Below are positions 1-16,207 of a DNA stretch of 64,000 bases, one piece after another. The stretch spans positions 1,517,596 to 1,581,595 of the forward strand of contig VZQC01003035.1 in assembly GCA_009823505.1 (NCBI GenBank), in the 5' to 3' direction. The position numbers and the translations under genes are program-made. The notes beneath the pieces were generated by a model. The model searched no databases, was not told the DNA's origin, and saw nothing but the letters and a program-made list of their open reading frames with translations. The DNA comes from Rhizomys pruinosus (taxonomy: Eukaryota; Chordata; Mammalia; Rodentia; Spalacidae). Positions within the stretch are counted from its first letter, which is position 1. Each line of letters starts with the position of its first letter.

Positions 1-150
1 ATCTTAGAGTGGTTTTGATTTGCATTTCTTTAATGATTAGTGATGTTGAACACTTCTTAAGGTGTTTCTCAGCCATCTCTAATTCCTCACTTGTGAAGTC
101 TCTGTTCAGCTCTTTGCTCCATCTATTGAGTGGGTCATTTGCCAAACCTC
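1..150 (-). mobile_element. L1 ORF2 3'-end fragment
   Basis: This aligns by eye to 35,790-35,920 of the full-length L1 in this window, for example 'aatt cctc..cttgtgaagtctctgttcag' and 'tttgctccatctattgag'. It is truncated by the window edge and lies in a BMP1 intron. Confidence 0.85.
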
Positions 151-159
151 TTTTTATGT

Positions 160-282
160 TTTATATTGAGACCTCTCACTAAGTTGCCCATCTGGCCTTG
201 AACTCACTTTGTCACCAAGCCGGCCTTGAACTTGTGATCCTCCTGTCTCAGCCTCCCAAGTAGCTGAAATTACAGCCAGCTG
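160..282 (-). repeat. Old B1-like SINE
   Basis: The sequence reads as reverse B1: 'ctggccttgaactcact...gatcctcctgtctcagcctcccaagtagctg..attaca'. It is diverged. Confidence 0.6.
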
Positions 283-548
283 GATGATTTCTAAGGTAGA
301 AAATTGAAGGGAAACCAGCCCGTGGAAGTGTGGGAAGGTGTCGTCAGGCACTTTGGTTATCACTCATGTAATCCAGCTACAGAGGGGAGTCAGCTAAGTC
401 TGCCATGCAGGAAGATAGCTGTCTAGGTCTATAGGTTCCTTATTTGAATTCACCCAACCTCAGTTTGAAAATACAGCTAGTCCTATGATGTTTCTCCTCT
501 GTATTAATGTGTACAGATTTTTTTCTTGTTATTATTTCCTAAATGGTA

Positions 549-660
549 TAGTATATCACTAGACATAGTGGTAGACACCCGTAATCCCAGTACTCAGGAG
601 GCAGACATAAAAATATTATGAGTTTGAACCCTGCCTGGGCTACACAGAAAACCTGTATGT

Positions 661-712
<52 letters not shown>
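549..712 (+). repeat. Old B1 followed by (GA)n
   Basis: A diverged B1 ('gtaatcccagtactcaggaggcag...gcctgggctacacag') runs to about 665. A (GA)n tract of about 44 bases follows (669-712). Confidence 0.75.
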
Positions 713-713
<1 letters not shown>

Positions 714-847
714 CTCAAGAGCTACAGACTACAGAAAGTAATAAAAATAAATTTTTAGAAAGCAATATGTCAGCTGTTGGTAAAACATTTACATTGTGTC
801 AGATCTGATATAAGGACCCAAGAGATGATTTAGAGTAGACAGGAGGG

Positions 848-1025
848 GCTGAGGATACAGCCTTGGGCTCAGTCACCAGCACCATATACACTGGGCCTGA
901 TGGCTCATGCCTGTAACCCCTGAACACAGGAGGTGGAGGCAGGAAGATCAGAAGTTCAAGGTCATCCTCAGCTACGTGACACACTTGAGGCAGTCTGGGC
1001 TACATGATACCCTGTCTTGAAAGAG
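848..1025 (+). repeat. B4-type (ID-B1 fusion) SINE
   Basis: An ID-like head ('ggggctgaggatacag') is joined to a B1-like body ('ggctcatgcctgtaacccc...aggtggaggcaggaagatcag'). Confidence 0.65.
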
Positions 1026-1041
1026 GAAAAGAAAGAAAGAG

Positions 1042-1265
1042 GGGCTGGAGAAGTGGCTCAGCAGTTAAGAGCATTGGCTGCTCTCGCAGAGGACCCCAGT
1101 TTGGTTCCCAGCACCAACATGGCAGCTAATAACTGTCTCTTACTCCAGTTCCAAAGGATCCAACACCCACTTCTGGCCTCTGTGGGCATTGCACATATGT
1201 GGTGCACTTACATACATGCATTTAAAAACACTCATACGCATAAAATGAAAATAAATTTAAAAATA
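1042..1265 (+). repeat. B2 SINE, older copy
   Basis: It starts 'ggggctggagaagtggctca', has a tRNA-like B box region, and ends in an A-rich aataaattt tail. Most CpGs are lost. Confidence 0.85.
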
Positions 1266-1271
1266 ATTTTT

Positions 1272-1530
1272 AGGGCTGGAGAGATAGCCTAGCGGTTAAG
1301 AGCACCAACTGCTCTTGCGGAGGACCCAGGTTCAATCCCCAGCACCCACATGGCGGCTAAGAACCGTCCGAAACTCTAATTCCAGGAGAACTCCAGTTCC
1401 AGGGGAATCTGACACCCTCTTCTGACCTCCGCGGCATTGCACGACACGGGTGCACAGACCTACATGCAGACAGTACATTCATACACATACAAAAATAAAT
1501 AAAATTAAAAAAAATATTAAAAAAATAATT
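1272..1530 (+). repeat. B2 SINE with internal 17-bp duplication
   Basis: This copy is CpG-rich ('gcctagcggttaagag', 'ggcggctaagaaccgtccg'). It carries the tandem 'ccag..ccaggagaact / ccagttccagggga' duplication typical of the youngest copies here. Confidence 0.9.
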
Positions 1531-1534
1531 TTTA

Positions 1535-1632
1535 AAGAAAGGTAGGAAGAGGAAAAAGGAGAAAAAGAAAGGATGGGGGACGGAGGAGCGGAGGGAAGAG
1601 GGAGGAAGGCAGGGAGGGAGGGAGGAAGGAAG
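1535..1632. repeat. Purine-rich low-complexity tract
   Basis: About 100 bases are almost entirely A and G on the + strand, ending in gggagggagggaggaagga. It follows the B2 A-tail. Confidence 0.85.
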
Positions 1633-2778
<1,146 letters not shown>

Positions 2779-2894
2779 TAGGAGGTTTCTGCCACTGCCC
2801 TGAGTCTTCACTACCATGGTTGCGTATGAGCTGGCGTCTGGAGGTATATAGATTTGGAGACCCTTTCCCTGGCTGCCCCCAGCTATGCCTCTAA

Positions 2895-6549
<3,655 letters not shown>

Positions 6550-7051
6550 TAGACCCAGGATGATATATACCCAGTGCCCCTAGAGGCCTAGGGTGTTGGG
6601 CTGAGTGGCAGTCCATGCCTGGCCCTCTGCAGAATGCTCAGACCCTCAGAGTGGCCACCGTACCTTGAGCCTTCTGTACCCAGGAGACCGGATCTCTTCC
6701 AGACAGTATAGAGGTTTCCACAGTCTCTGTCACATTCCCCACCCCGACCTAGGCCTACTCCAGACAAGTTTGGTTTGGCCTGTAGGGTTGTATATGTCTG
6801 AGAGTGTCGGAATGACAGAGTTCTCCCTGAAGCACTGAACCCTTGGCCCCGTCCCCAGGGCCTGAACTGGGTGGTGGGGCAGAGGTTAGGGGCAGAGGTT
6901 AGGGGCAGATCCAGGGACAGGAGACCTAAGCTATTGTTTTCTAGGCATGGCTAAAGTGTAAGCACCCTCACCTTTTCCTTTGCCTGTCTTTCCTCTGGTG
7001 AGAGGCCAGTGTGCCCAGAGCTACTGCTGCTATCCAAGTGGGCCCTGGGCA

Positions 7052-7329
7052 CCTCTCTCACTCTTTTTTTTTTTTTTAATTAATTTTATTTATTTCTGTA
7101 TGTGTATGAATGTACTGCCTGCATGCAAGTCTGTGCACCCGTGTCGTGCAATGCCGCGGAGGTCAGAAGAGGGTGTCGGATTCCCCTGGAACTGAGTTCT
7201 CCTAGAATTGGAGTTTCAGACGGTTCTCGGCCGCCATGTGGGTGCTGGGGATCAAACCCGGGTCCTCTGTAAGAGTGGTTGGCGCTCTTAACCGCTAGGC
7301 CATCTCTCCAGCCCCCTCTCTCACTCTTT
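7052..7329 (-). mobile_element. B2 insertion with 15-bp target-site duplication
   Basis: The reverse-oriented B2 body covers about 7,067-7,314 and has the young 17-bp duplication. It is flanked by perfect copies of cctctctcactcttt at 7,052-7,066 and 7,315-7,329, showing retroposition into the last BMP1 intron. Confidence 0.93.
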
Positions 7330-8349
7330 AAGGGAGTACTTGCAGAAGCTGTGGACAGAGTCACTTTGTCCAACTTGTAACCAAGACCCAGCCTAGCCCG
7401 CCATCCTTCCCCAGCTCGCTCTCTCACACATAGGCCCAGGCTTCATCACACCCGTTCACACTCACATGCACACTGTGACGCAGTTTCTAGCTCCTGCCTC
7501 TCTGGCTTCTCTTTAGCTGCCCCAGGAAGGGTTAAACTTCCCTGGAGCTGTCTTAGCTCCTGGGTCCAGAGGCCAAGCTTCAGCTTTGTATGAACAGCAG
7601 GGGTTAGGCCAAGGTAGAGCAGGCTGTGGAAGGCCAACTTCTGTTGAGCCACAGCCTGCCCAACTTCTCTGGGACCCCCTTGGTGCCAAGCTAGTGCCAC
7701 TCCCTACACTGCCCATTCCTTAGAGCCACACATACCAAATGAAGTTTCTCTAGGTGCTCTTTCAGGTACTTCTCCAGCTGGAGTCAAGGGACAGTTACTA
7801 GAAGTTACTGGAAATGTCCTCAAGGTGCTTAGGATTAATTCTTCCTATGACTGGAAGAGCAGGACATAAAAGCACGAAGAAGGACATCACCTGTCCTCCT
7901 TAGCCCATAGCTCCTGGGCCATTGCAGCTCCCTAGGGCCTGGAGATAGAGCAATGATTGGGGCCAGAGCCAGAGTCAGGCCAGCATTTGCATGCGGTAGG
8001 CGGGGACAGCAGAGCCCAGGTCTGAGGACACTTCCTGGAGCTTCCTGCCCAGCCCAGCAGGCAGAGAGGTGCGGCTCCATCTTCCTAGGTGTCCCCCAAA
8101 AGGATCCAAAAAAAGTGACAGTCCCAACTTCACCTGGCACTCCTTCCACCTCCTTCCTCTCAGTGTCCCCTTCTGAAGGGCAAAGAGGTTTTCCTGGATA
8201 CAGTGGAACGATACGAGGCCCGGAGAAGGGGGCAGTACCAACTGTTTAGTAGCAGAACTAGGTGAAAGGCTGGGGAGATGGACAGGTGGTGAAGTACTTG
8301 TCTATTTGGCAGGTTCCAGGCCAGTGGAAAAACAAGTCTCAAAAAAATT

Positions 8350-8500
8350 TAAATAATTACGCATGCCTTTAATCCTAGCACTTGGGAGGCAGAGGCAGGC
8401 GGATCTTTGTGAGTTCAAGGCCAGCCTGGTCTACAGAGTGAGTTCCAGGACAGCTGGGGCTACAGGGAGACTCTGTCTCAAAAAAGACAAAAGAAAAAGA
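8350..8500 (+). repeat. B1 SINE
   Basis: It contains 'gcctttaatcctagcacttg', 'gaggcaggcggatctttgtg' and the 'gtctcaaaaaag' tail. Confidence 0.92.
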
Positions 8501-8588
8501 TTTTACTCTCAAACTTGCGGTCCTTCTGCCTCCACCTTTTGGGGACGGATTATAAGCACGCACCACCCTGCTTTAAGGGGATCCCTGA

Positions 8589-8801
<213 letters not shown>

Positions 8802-9390
8802 CCACTGCCCACGGCAGCAGGAACAGGAGTCCTGCTCCCCTCGATCACCCAGACTGGACAATGGGGTGACAGGGAAGAAGTGGCACACTGTCCCTCACCA
8901 CCACTACCCCCCCCCAGGCCCCAGGATTTGCAGGGCCAATGGGCCAGGTGTCATTGGGCGGTAGGGAATTGGACTCCTTATAAGCCACTTTCCCATGCCC
9001 CCCCATCAGAGTTGGGGGCCAGAGCCAGGGAGCCTGAGCTTTCACCAAGACACTTGAAGTGACCATTCCTCCTTAGGGGCCCTGCCTGGTGGCAAGACTG
9101 TGTGCAGGACACTGCCGCTTTCCCTGCCGTCTCCATACACTGTCGTGTATAGCAGCGGCCCTAATCTTCATTGTAATGCACATTTCCCACCCCTCTTCAG
9201 CCTCGATTTGGTTTTATTTTGGCCCCTGCTCCCTTGTTTCCTGGGGCACAAGTGTCTGTGCAGATCCCCTAGGAGCCATGGTGGGAAGACAGAGAGGAGA
9301 GGGTGGAGAAATAAGACAGGGCTTCTCTTAGGCCTACTGGCTGGTCAGCCACATCAGGTCACCCCAGCCAATAAACTGAAAGTGTTACAG
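8802..9390 (+). other. BMP1: BMP1 3' untranslated region
   Basis: About 590 bases run from the TGA to just past an AATAAA. The region is non-repetitive, in contrast to its flanks, and ends shortly after the poly(A) signal. The exact cleavage site is not visible and is taken as 10-25 bases after the hexamer. Confidence 0.75.
9370..9375 (+). terminator. BMP1: BMP1 polyadenylation signal AATAAA
   Basis: This is the first canonical AATAAA on the + strand downstream of the BMP1 stop, in the context ccagccAATAAActgaaagtg. It lies outside any SINE tail. Confidence 0.75.
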
Positions 9391-9562
9391 CCAATATCCT
9401 GTGCCAGATGCTATCTGGGATGTGGGGGCAGGGTGGCTTCTTCCAGATGTCCAGGCTTGCTGGGTGTCTGAGGCTCGTGGAGCCAAGACACCTGGTTTCA
9501 CTGGCTGCCCTTTCCTCCCCAGATTCCAGAGCCCCTAAGGGTGTGATTTCACACTTGGACAG

Positions 9563-9589
9563 GCACACACACACACACACACACACACT
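9563..9589. repeat. (AC)n microsatellite
   Basis: About 13 perfect AC dinucleotides. Confidence 0.95.
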
Positions 9590-11211
9590 GGGAATAGCCC
9601 TCCCACACAACAAGAGGAGTAGAACATTCTATAAAGGGGATGTCTGGAGGAGGGAGGAGACATACAAAAGAGGTTTGGGGTATGTTTGTCCATCTGGCTT
9701 TTCTTTCTCTTGGTCTGAGGAGGGAGGGGGCCATGAGAGTGTCTAGCTGGCGAGCCTGGTGGGGCCTGCATCATTAAGCTGGGCCCAGTCCTGACCCACG
9801 GACACCGAGTGCCAGAGCCTTGGACCCACCGTTCCTCCTGGAGAGGGAGGATGGGTAAGCAGCCACTGACTGACTAAGCATTGCACCTCAGCTCCTCCCC
9901 CGGAGACCCAAGGCTGCTGTCTTGTCCAGTCTCCTCCTCCCTGCTGCTGCCTTCCCCTTCCCCAGCCAGCAGTGAGGCCCAGGCCCAAGCCTCCCAGAGG
10001 CCAGGAGCGAGCCCTTGTCCCTTCTTTCTAGGGAGGCTCTCTCTGGTCTCTGTCTGCGTCTCTCAGGGAAAGAAAACAGGACAAGGCTCTTCTGCCTAAG
10101 CCGGCCACACCCAGATGCTGCAGCACGCTAGTGGCAACCCTGAGCCTGGGCTCCCCGAGAGCCTTCCCTACACCCCAAGCTCTTCCCTACTGCAGAGGCA
10201 GGCACTGTGCCAGAGGCTGTCTGGATCCACCCCCAGGAAACAGCATGGCACAGGAGATGCTGTAGAAGCCCTTTACCCAGAAAGCAGTGGCAGAAGCAGT
10301 GTACCCAGGTGCTTTCCAGGACCAGCTGCTCCCCTTCCAGGCCGCTGCAGCCTCCTCTGGGTCTGACCACAGTTGAGATCCTGGAGCCCTGCAGTGATGC
10401 AGGAGATGCCTAGAGGTGCTGCTGCTTATCCTCAACCTCTTCCTGGTAGGGAAGCTCAACACAGCCTGTAAAGCTTTGATCAGAAGGCAAAGGCTCCCAA
10501 ATGGTGGGAATTACCTGACATCTCACCTATACTCTCTGACCACCTACCAACTCATTGGCTCTTCCACAACAGGATCTGAGGAGAGTGGCCACAGTTCTCC
10601 CTACCAGCTTCCAGGTTCTTATAAAGTTTAAAGGAATGCAAGCCCAGCTCACAAGACATATACCCAAAGGAGTCAAGATTATAACCCTGTCTGGTTGGAG
10701 AGGTTCCCGGCTGTAGAGATCTACCTGTTCTGTCCCAGATGTCTCACGAGCAGCAACAGCACACAGCTCCCGCTCCACCCCCAAGGACATTCCCAAAGAC
10801 TCCATCATCCATGCAGACTTAAGTTGCTCTGAGCACTCCAGGATGAGTTTCTTGGCCTTCCCTGGGCTCATCAGAGGCAGGCAGTAGGGCTATAGAATCT
10901 CATGTTAGGAAGAAATGGGTAGGGGCAATTGTGCCAATAGTAAAAGGCACAGAGCACCATGGAGACCCATGCCCAAGCCAAGGCCTGTAGGATGCTTTTC
11001 TGTAGAGCCAGGGCTGCAGGATGGGCTCCCAAACAAGCCTGTAGAGTAGATGCAAGTGGATGCAGACTGTGAGGACCACAGAGTAGGTTCTTATGGCTGT
11101 TCCAAGGTCATCTGTCACTTCCAACCAAGAAGTAAGGAAGACAGGCCTGTCTGAATGGCTAGACATCCACCTGCAAATTCTTGGCAGTCGGGTGACAGCA
11201 GGTCTTGATGG

Positions 11212-11312
11212 AGAGGAAAGAAGAGGAGGAAGACTCTGAGAACAGAGAGTACCAAAGAAAGATGCCGGGAGAGGAAGGGGAGGAGGAGGAGAAAGAGGAG
11301 GAGGAGATAGAT
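11212..11312. repeat. GA-rich low-complexity tract
   Basis: A run of gag/gaa triplets ('gaggaagactctgag', 'ggaggaggagaaagaggagg'). It reads as Glu-rich in one frame but has no gene context. Confidence 0.8.
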
Positions 11313-11439
11313 GGAGCTTTCCTTGGGGTCATGGGAAGTATTCTAACTGTAGGATATGGAAATATTTTAGGGTTTGGTAAACCGTGGTGCTCCCTAAGCC
11401 TAGCCCACCTTCTCCCCTAACTTCTCAACAGTCCAGAAC

Positions 11440-11574
11440 AGGTCAGCTCTAGTGTAGAATAGGTGATGCTGTAGCTGAGAGACTAGGTCAGCTCTAGTGT
11501 AGAATAGGTGATGCTGTGGCTGAGAGACTAGGTCAACTCTAATGTAGAATAGGTGATGCTGTGGCTGAGAGAGA
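11440..11574. repeat. Tandem repeat, 45 bp x 3
   Basis: Three copies of a unit beginning aggtcagctctagtgtagaa and ending ctgagagact. Copies differ by 1-3 substitutions (gtagc/gtggc, gtcag/gtcaa, tagtg/aatg). Confidence 0.93.
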
Positions 11575-12064
11575 CCCATTGGTTCCTCCGGTGTCTCCCA
11601 GCCTGGGGTATCCCTGGGACCTGAGTGCTTATGGAAAATCCTGGATAAGCTCCACCTTGTTAGGTCCAGAAGTCTGGACCTAACACACCTCACCCCTAAT
11701 CCTGGAGTCTGGTGGAGAAAAGCAAGGCTCAGAGCCTGCCCACTGTGCTATCTGGGAACACATCTCAAGTCTTGTCAGAGAGGCTGGCAGAAGCCTGTCA
11801 GGCAGGTTGACGTCTGTGACACCAACCAGTTGTTTCCCCTCCAGTGTTATGCTCCCTAAACCTGTCTGCCACCCCCCAGATCCTCTCCTGTTACAGTCAA
11901 AGGAAGTCAGGAAACCCAATGTCTAGGTTAAAGCTATCAAGGTCCACGAGGCCAGGCCATGGAAGTCTCTCCTACTGTTGCCTCAACTGTAAAATCAGGC
12001 AAGTTGGGTACCCAAGTCTGCTCCTCACTTTTTTTTTTTAATTTTAATTTTAATTTTTATTTTA

Positions 12065-12354
12065 TTTTTTGGTCTTTTCGAGACAGCTGTAGCCCCAGCT
12101 GTCCTGGAACACACTCTGTAGACCAGGCTGGCCCTGAACTTATTTTTATTTTTTATGTGTATGAGTGTACTGTCTGTATGTAGGTTTGTGCACCCGTGTC
12201 GTGCAATGCTTCGGAGGTCGAAGAGGGCGTTGGATTCCCCTGGAACTGGAGTTAAAGACGATTCTTAGCCACCATGTGGGTGATGGGAATTGAACCTGGG
12301 TCCTCTGCAAGAGCAGTCGGTGCTCTTAACTGCTGAGCCATCTCTCCAGCCCCA
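12065..12354 (-). mobile_element. B2 inserted into or beside a partial B1
   Basis: A partial reverse B1 ('cgagacagctgtagccccag...gaccaggctggccctgaac') stops near 12,138. It is followed at once by a reverse B2 without the 17-bp duplication, ending 'gagccatctctccagcccc'. Confidence 0.88.
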
Positions 12355-14138
12355 TGTTCCTCATTTTCATTTCCTCCTCATTCCCCTGTCCGTTGTGCTT
12401 CTCAGAAGCAGAAAGGTCACAAGCTTCAACACCGACAAAGCACTTGAACCCTAGTTCTATCACTGGGGGTGCCTGTATGGCTCTGGATGACTGAGACTCC
12501 ATTTCTTTCAACTATCTATTAACAGCACCTGACACGACTGCGAGGAAGGCAGGAAGTGACCCCCAAAGAGCCTTTCACTGCCTCCAGCAAATGGCCCTTA
12601 ATATCAGGCTCTCTCCCAGACAGCTCCTCACCCTGGCCTGCTCTATTCCTGCTCTGAAGGCAAACTTCTGGGTACATTGGTTTTGTTAGACATTCAGAGC
12701 GCAGGGCAGACCTTTTCTGCTAGAGAGGATGATACTTAGCCCAGAACAAGGAGGGGCCTGCGGGGCAGCAGGGACATATTTCTGGCCAGCTGGTGGCCTT
12801 TCTGGGCACCTCCCAAGCTCCACCCTGTACTTGACTGTCCCTACGCACAAGGCAGATTCTGGAAGCAGTGAAAAGTTTGACTGCCCCAGTTTGCAAAAAT
12901 AGTAGTGCCTGTCCTGGAGAATTGGGGGGAAGAGGGCAGCCAGATGTTCTCCCCAGAGAGCCATGAGCCCCCCACCCCCCAGCGACGCAGCCTCCTTCTG
13001 ACCAGGGCTGCTGTTCCTGCCTGCCTGGCTCCCCACCCCCGTCTGGACATCTGGTTCCAATCTCCTCCAGATGCTCCAGCCACACTTTTATGGGCAGTCA
13101 CCTCAGCTTGGCGTCCTAAATCAGGCCTCTCTCCATTCCAGAGCATGCTCCCTCCTCGTCCCTTTCCTTGGGACCTCAGACACCCACCTCTGTTCCTAGC
13201 GTGGGAAGAGACACATAGGGACGGTAGAGGAAATGGAGACTCCTCTGAGCTGGCCTTCTGCTCCCTCCACTCTGTGTAGGCTCTTTCCTAGCAAGAATTA
13301 AAAGAAAAGATTCTAGCCGGGGAGGACAGAGGAAGCAGGGTAGCTGGGCACGTGTCAAGGCAGAGGAGTACGTGCGAGTCGTGTGTGGTTTGGAGGACAA
13401 CAGGTGCAATTGTGTTTGTATTGTGTGTGTCTGTGTGTCTGTGCCTACAGTGTGAACACCCTCCTGTAACCCTGAGCCTAGCGTTTAGTTTCCCTTACTG
13501 TCAGCACTGGAGACAACTTCAGATCCCTCACCTAACAGCCCACCTTGAGCCTCACCGTGGGCCTGGGTTCCTCCAAGCCAAGCCCAGAGAGGGCACATGT
13601 GTTCATATGTGGATGGAGTATGTGTTTGTCCCCTTCTCCTGGGTCAGATTAGACCTTAGGCCAAAAAGAACCCTAGGACAGCCTCCAGCAGGTGCCCTGG
13701 CACCGCTCCACCTGACGGGTGCTTTCTATAGCCTAGGGAGGGCCATGTGCGGAAGTGGCCATCTGGACAGAAAGAAGCAGGCTCCAGAGGAACCTACATA
13801 CTCCCTCACTTCTGTCCTCTACCTCCATCCCTTAGTATGAGGACTCAGAACCAGTCCTTCTTCCCAGAGACCTAGAAACTCTCAAAAGGAAGACTGAATC
13901 TCACCCCTTGGGAAGACTCTGAAAATCAACACTGCCCAGAGGCAGGAGGGGGTCATCCCTAGAGTCACTCCCCATCCTTGAATCCTGGACTCAAGGGCTA
14001 TCCACGCCTTTAAAATAAGCTTCTGTGGCACTTGTGACTCCACAGCCCCCCCTGGTGTCATTCTAAAGCTAGGCACCTGGTCAGTCAGCCGAAAGAAGAG
14101 GGAAGGGCCACTTTGTGGGAGACAGGGCCTGTCTGCAT

Positions 14139-14398
14139 CTAACTCCCATTTCTAAATTTTTAAAATTTATTTAGTATTTTTTGTGTGTATGAGTGTACTG
14201 TCTGTATGTAGGTTTGTGCACCCGTGTCGTGCAATGCTGCGGAGGTCGAAGAGGGCGTCGGATTCCCCTGGAACTGGAGTTAAAGACGGTGCTTAGCCGC
14301 CATGTGGGTGCTGGGAATCGAACCCCGGTCATCTGCAAGAGCAGTCGGTGCTCTTAACCACTGAGCCATCTCTCCAGCCCCTAACTCCCATTTCTAAA
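14139..14398 (-). mobile_element. B2 insertion with 18-bp target-site duplication
   Basis: A reverse B2 lacking the internal duplication ('ggaactggagttaaagacgg'). It is flanked by perfect ctaactcccatttctaaa at 14,139-14,156 and 14,381-14,398. Confidence 0.94.
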
Positions 14399-14429
14399 CT
14401 GACATAAACTAAGGACTGTGGGAAGGGAC

Positions 14430-14545
14430 TATTCCTGTTTCTGAGTCAGCCTAGATATAGGCAAGCCTCTTAACTTTCTTGTGCCTTGGTTTCTTGTCTG
14501 TGAGATGGGAATAATACTGGCCATGACATTTTGTAGACTAACAGA
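14430..14545 (+). repeat. MIR SINE (ancient)
   Basis: The conserved MIR core is recognisable: 'aagcctcttaactttcttgt', 'ggtttcttgtctgtgagatg' and 'ggaataatactggcc'. Confidence 0.7.
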
Positions 14546-14613
14546 GCTGCTGCGTGTGGACCTGCCAAACCAGTGCCTGCACATGAGGTTCTCAAGAAGG
14601 GGGTGACCATCCT

Positions 14614-14893
14614 TCAGCTTTCCTTCTTTTTTTTTTTTTATTAATTTTTATTTATTTCTGTATGTGTACGAATGTACTGTCTGCATGCAAGTCTGTGCAC
14701 CCGTGTCGTGCAATGCCGCGGAGGTCAGAAGTGGGTGTCGGATTCCCCTGGAGCTGGAGTTCTCCTGGAATTGGAGTTTCAGACGGTTCTTAGCCGCCAT
14801 GTGGGTGCTGGGGATCGAACCCGGGTCCTCTGCAAGAGCGGTCGGCGCTCTTAACCGCTAGGCCATCTCTCCAGCCCCTCAGCTTTCCTTCTT
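14614..14893 (-). mobile_element. Young B2 insertion with 15-bp target-site duplication
   Basis: A reverse, CpG-rich B2 with the 17-bp duplication. Flanking tcagctttccttctt occurs at 14,614-14,628 and 14,879-14,893. It lies 250 bp from another B2 insertion on the same strand. Confidence 0.94.
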
Positions 14894-15021
14894 ATCCCAA
14901 AAAAGGCTCTGCCTCATGGTCTGATGACACGCGAACTTGGCCCTGACTCAGGCAGTGTGGGTAAGGTGGCTCTGACAGTTCTGGGGCCTCTCCACTCCAG
15001 CTGAGGGCCATTTTAATAAGC

Positions 15022-15077
15022 CAGCCCATAATAATAGGCACAGAGGTGACAGCCCATAATAATAGGCACAGAGGTGA
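15022..15077. repeat. Perfect 28-bp tandem duplication
   Basis: Two identical adjacent copies of a unit starting cagcccataataataggcac and ending agaggtga. Confidence 0.96.
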
Positions 15078-15606
15078 CTCATATCTGCAACTGAAGAGCC
15101 CCGCTAGGGAGGAAAGGACACAAGGCTCTTGGGAGAGGGAAATCCAGTGGGTCTGAGCAGGCTGTGGCGGGCCGTGGCAGTGGGGAGGGCTCCAACAGGG
15201 ACCCAGGTACTTTGTTGAGCCCTCTAGACTGCCACATAGTCTCCCCCAGACACTTCAGTGTCTCTACATGGGAAGTAGAGGGATGAGATAATCTCCAAAG
15301 TCTCTTTGCAGCCAGGGCTGTGGTTCTGTATTCTGAGCCCGTGGTAGGTCTTGGGTATATTCTCAGGGAGGCTCCAGGTGACCTGTCCCAGGGCATCCCC
15401 ATGTGAGCTCTCCTGTGGACAGTGTGACTCAGCCACTCTTCCCCACACTCCTCAGGCTCAAAGAGAGGCAATACTGTGGTCCCCATGCTTCTGCACACCT
15501 AAAGTTCACCATCAAAATCCAGCTTCCATGGTGATACTAGGAGCCACACCCTTTAATAAGGGTAGAACCTCAAGAATGGGATTAATACCTTTATAAAAGA
15601 GACTGG

Positions 15607-15722
15607 GGCTGGGCATGGTGGCACATGCCTTTAATCCTAGCAGAGGCAGGCAGATCTTTGTGAGTTCAAGGCCAGCCTGGTCTACAGAGTGAGTTCCAGG
15701 ATACATGGAGCTACAGGGAGAC
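15607..15722 (+). repeat. B1 SINE, short copy
   Basis: A B1 head ('ggctgggcatggtggcacat') and body. The normal 'cacttgggag' step is missing between 'cctagca' and 'gaggcaggcag'. Confidence 0.88.
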
Positions 15723-15734
15723 TGGGGTTGGGGT

Positions 15735-15910
15735 AGGCAGGGATGTAGCTCACCAGAGTTCTTGCCTAGTATGCACAAACCTCGGGTTCACTCTCCAGCA
15801 TCATATAAACCAGGTGTGGTGCTGCACGCCTATAATCCTGGCCCTGGGGAGGAGCCAGGGGATCAGAAGTTCAGGGTCATCCCATCCCACATGGGGAGCT
15901 GGAGGCCAGG
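15735..15910 (+). repeat. B4-type (ID-B1) SINE
   Basis: An ID-like head ('ggatgtagctcaccagagttcttgcctagtatg') passes into a B1-like body ('gcacgcctataatcctggcc'). Confidence 0.65.
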
Positions 15911-15971
15911 CTGGGCTAGAAACACTATTTTTTTTATAATAAAAAGTCTAGGGAAGCTTATTTATCCCTTC

Positions 15972-15974
<3 letters not shown>

Positions 15975-16018
<44 letters not shown>
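15975..16018. repeat. (TG)n microsatellite
   Basis: 22 TG dinucleotides. It lies about 200 bp beyond the PHYHIP poly(A) site. Confidence 0.95.
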
Positions 16019-16019
<1 letters not shown>

Positions 16020-16207
16020 TGGGATAGGCACAGCATGAAGGCAAAGATGGCTTTCTATGCACCAGAAAGCAGGCCCTCCCCAGAAACGAAGTCTGAAGGT
16101 AATCTGTTCTTCAGGTTCTCAGTGCCCAGAGCTGTGAGAGAAAAGGTGCTGCTGTTTGTAAGCCTGTGATATTTCATTACAGCATCCTGAATGGACCAAC
16201 ACAGACA

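Larger units (their letters stand above)
9391..16207. other. Intergenic region between the BMP1 and PHYHIP 3' ends
   Basis: The 6.8-kb gap between two convergent genes holds (AC)n, a 45-bp triplicate, B1, B2, B4 and MIR repeats and a (TG)n tract (separate entries). Long stretches are unique, at 9.6-11.2, 12.36-14.1 and 14.9-15.6 kb. No open frame there has splice sites or similarity that I recognise. The 9.7-10.5 kb part is GC-rich but lacks CpG-island character. Confidence 0.7.
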
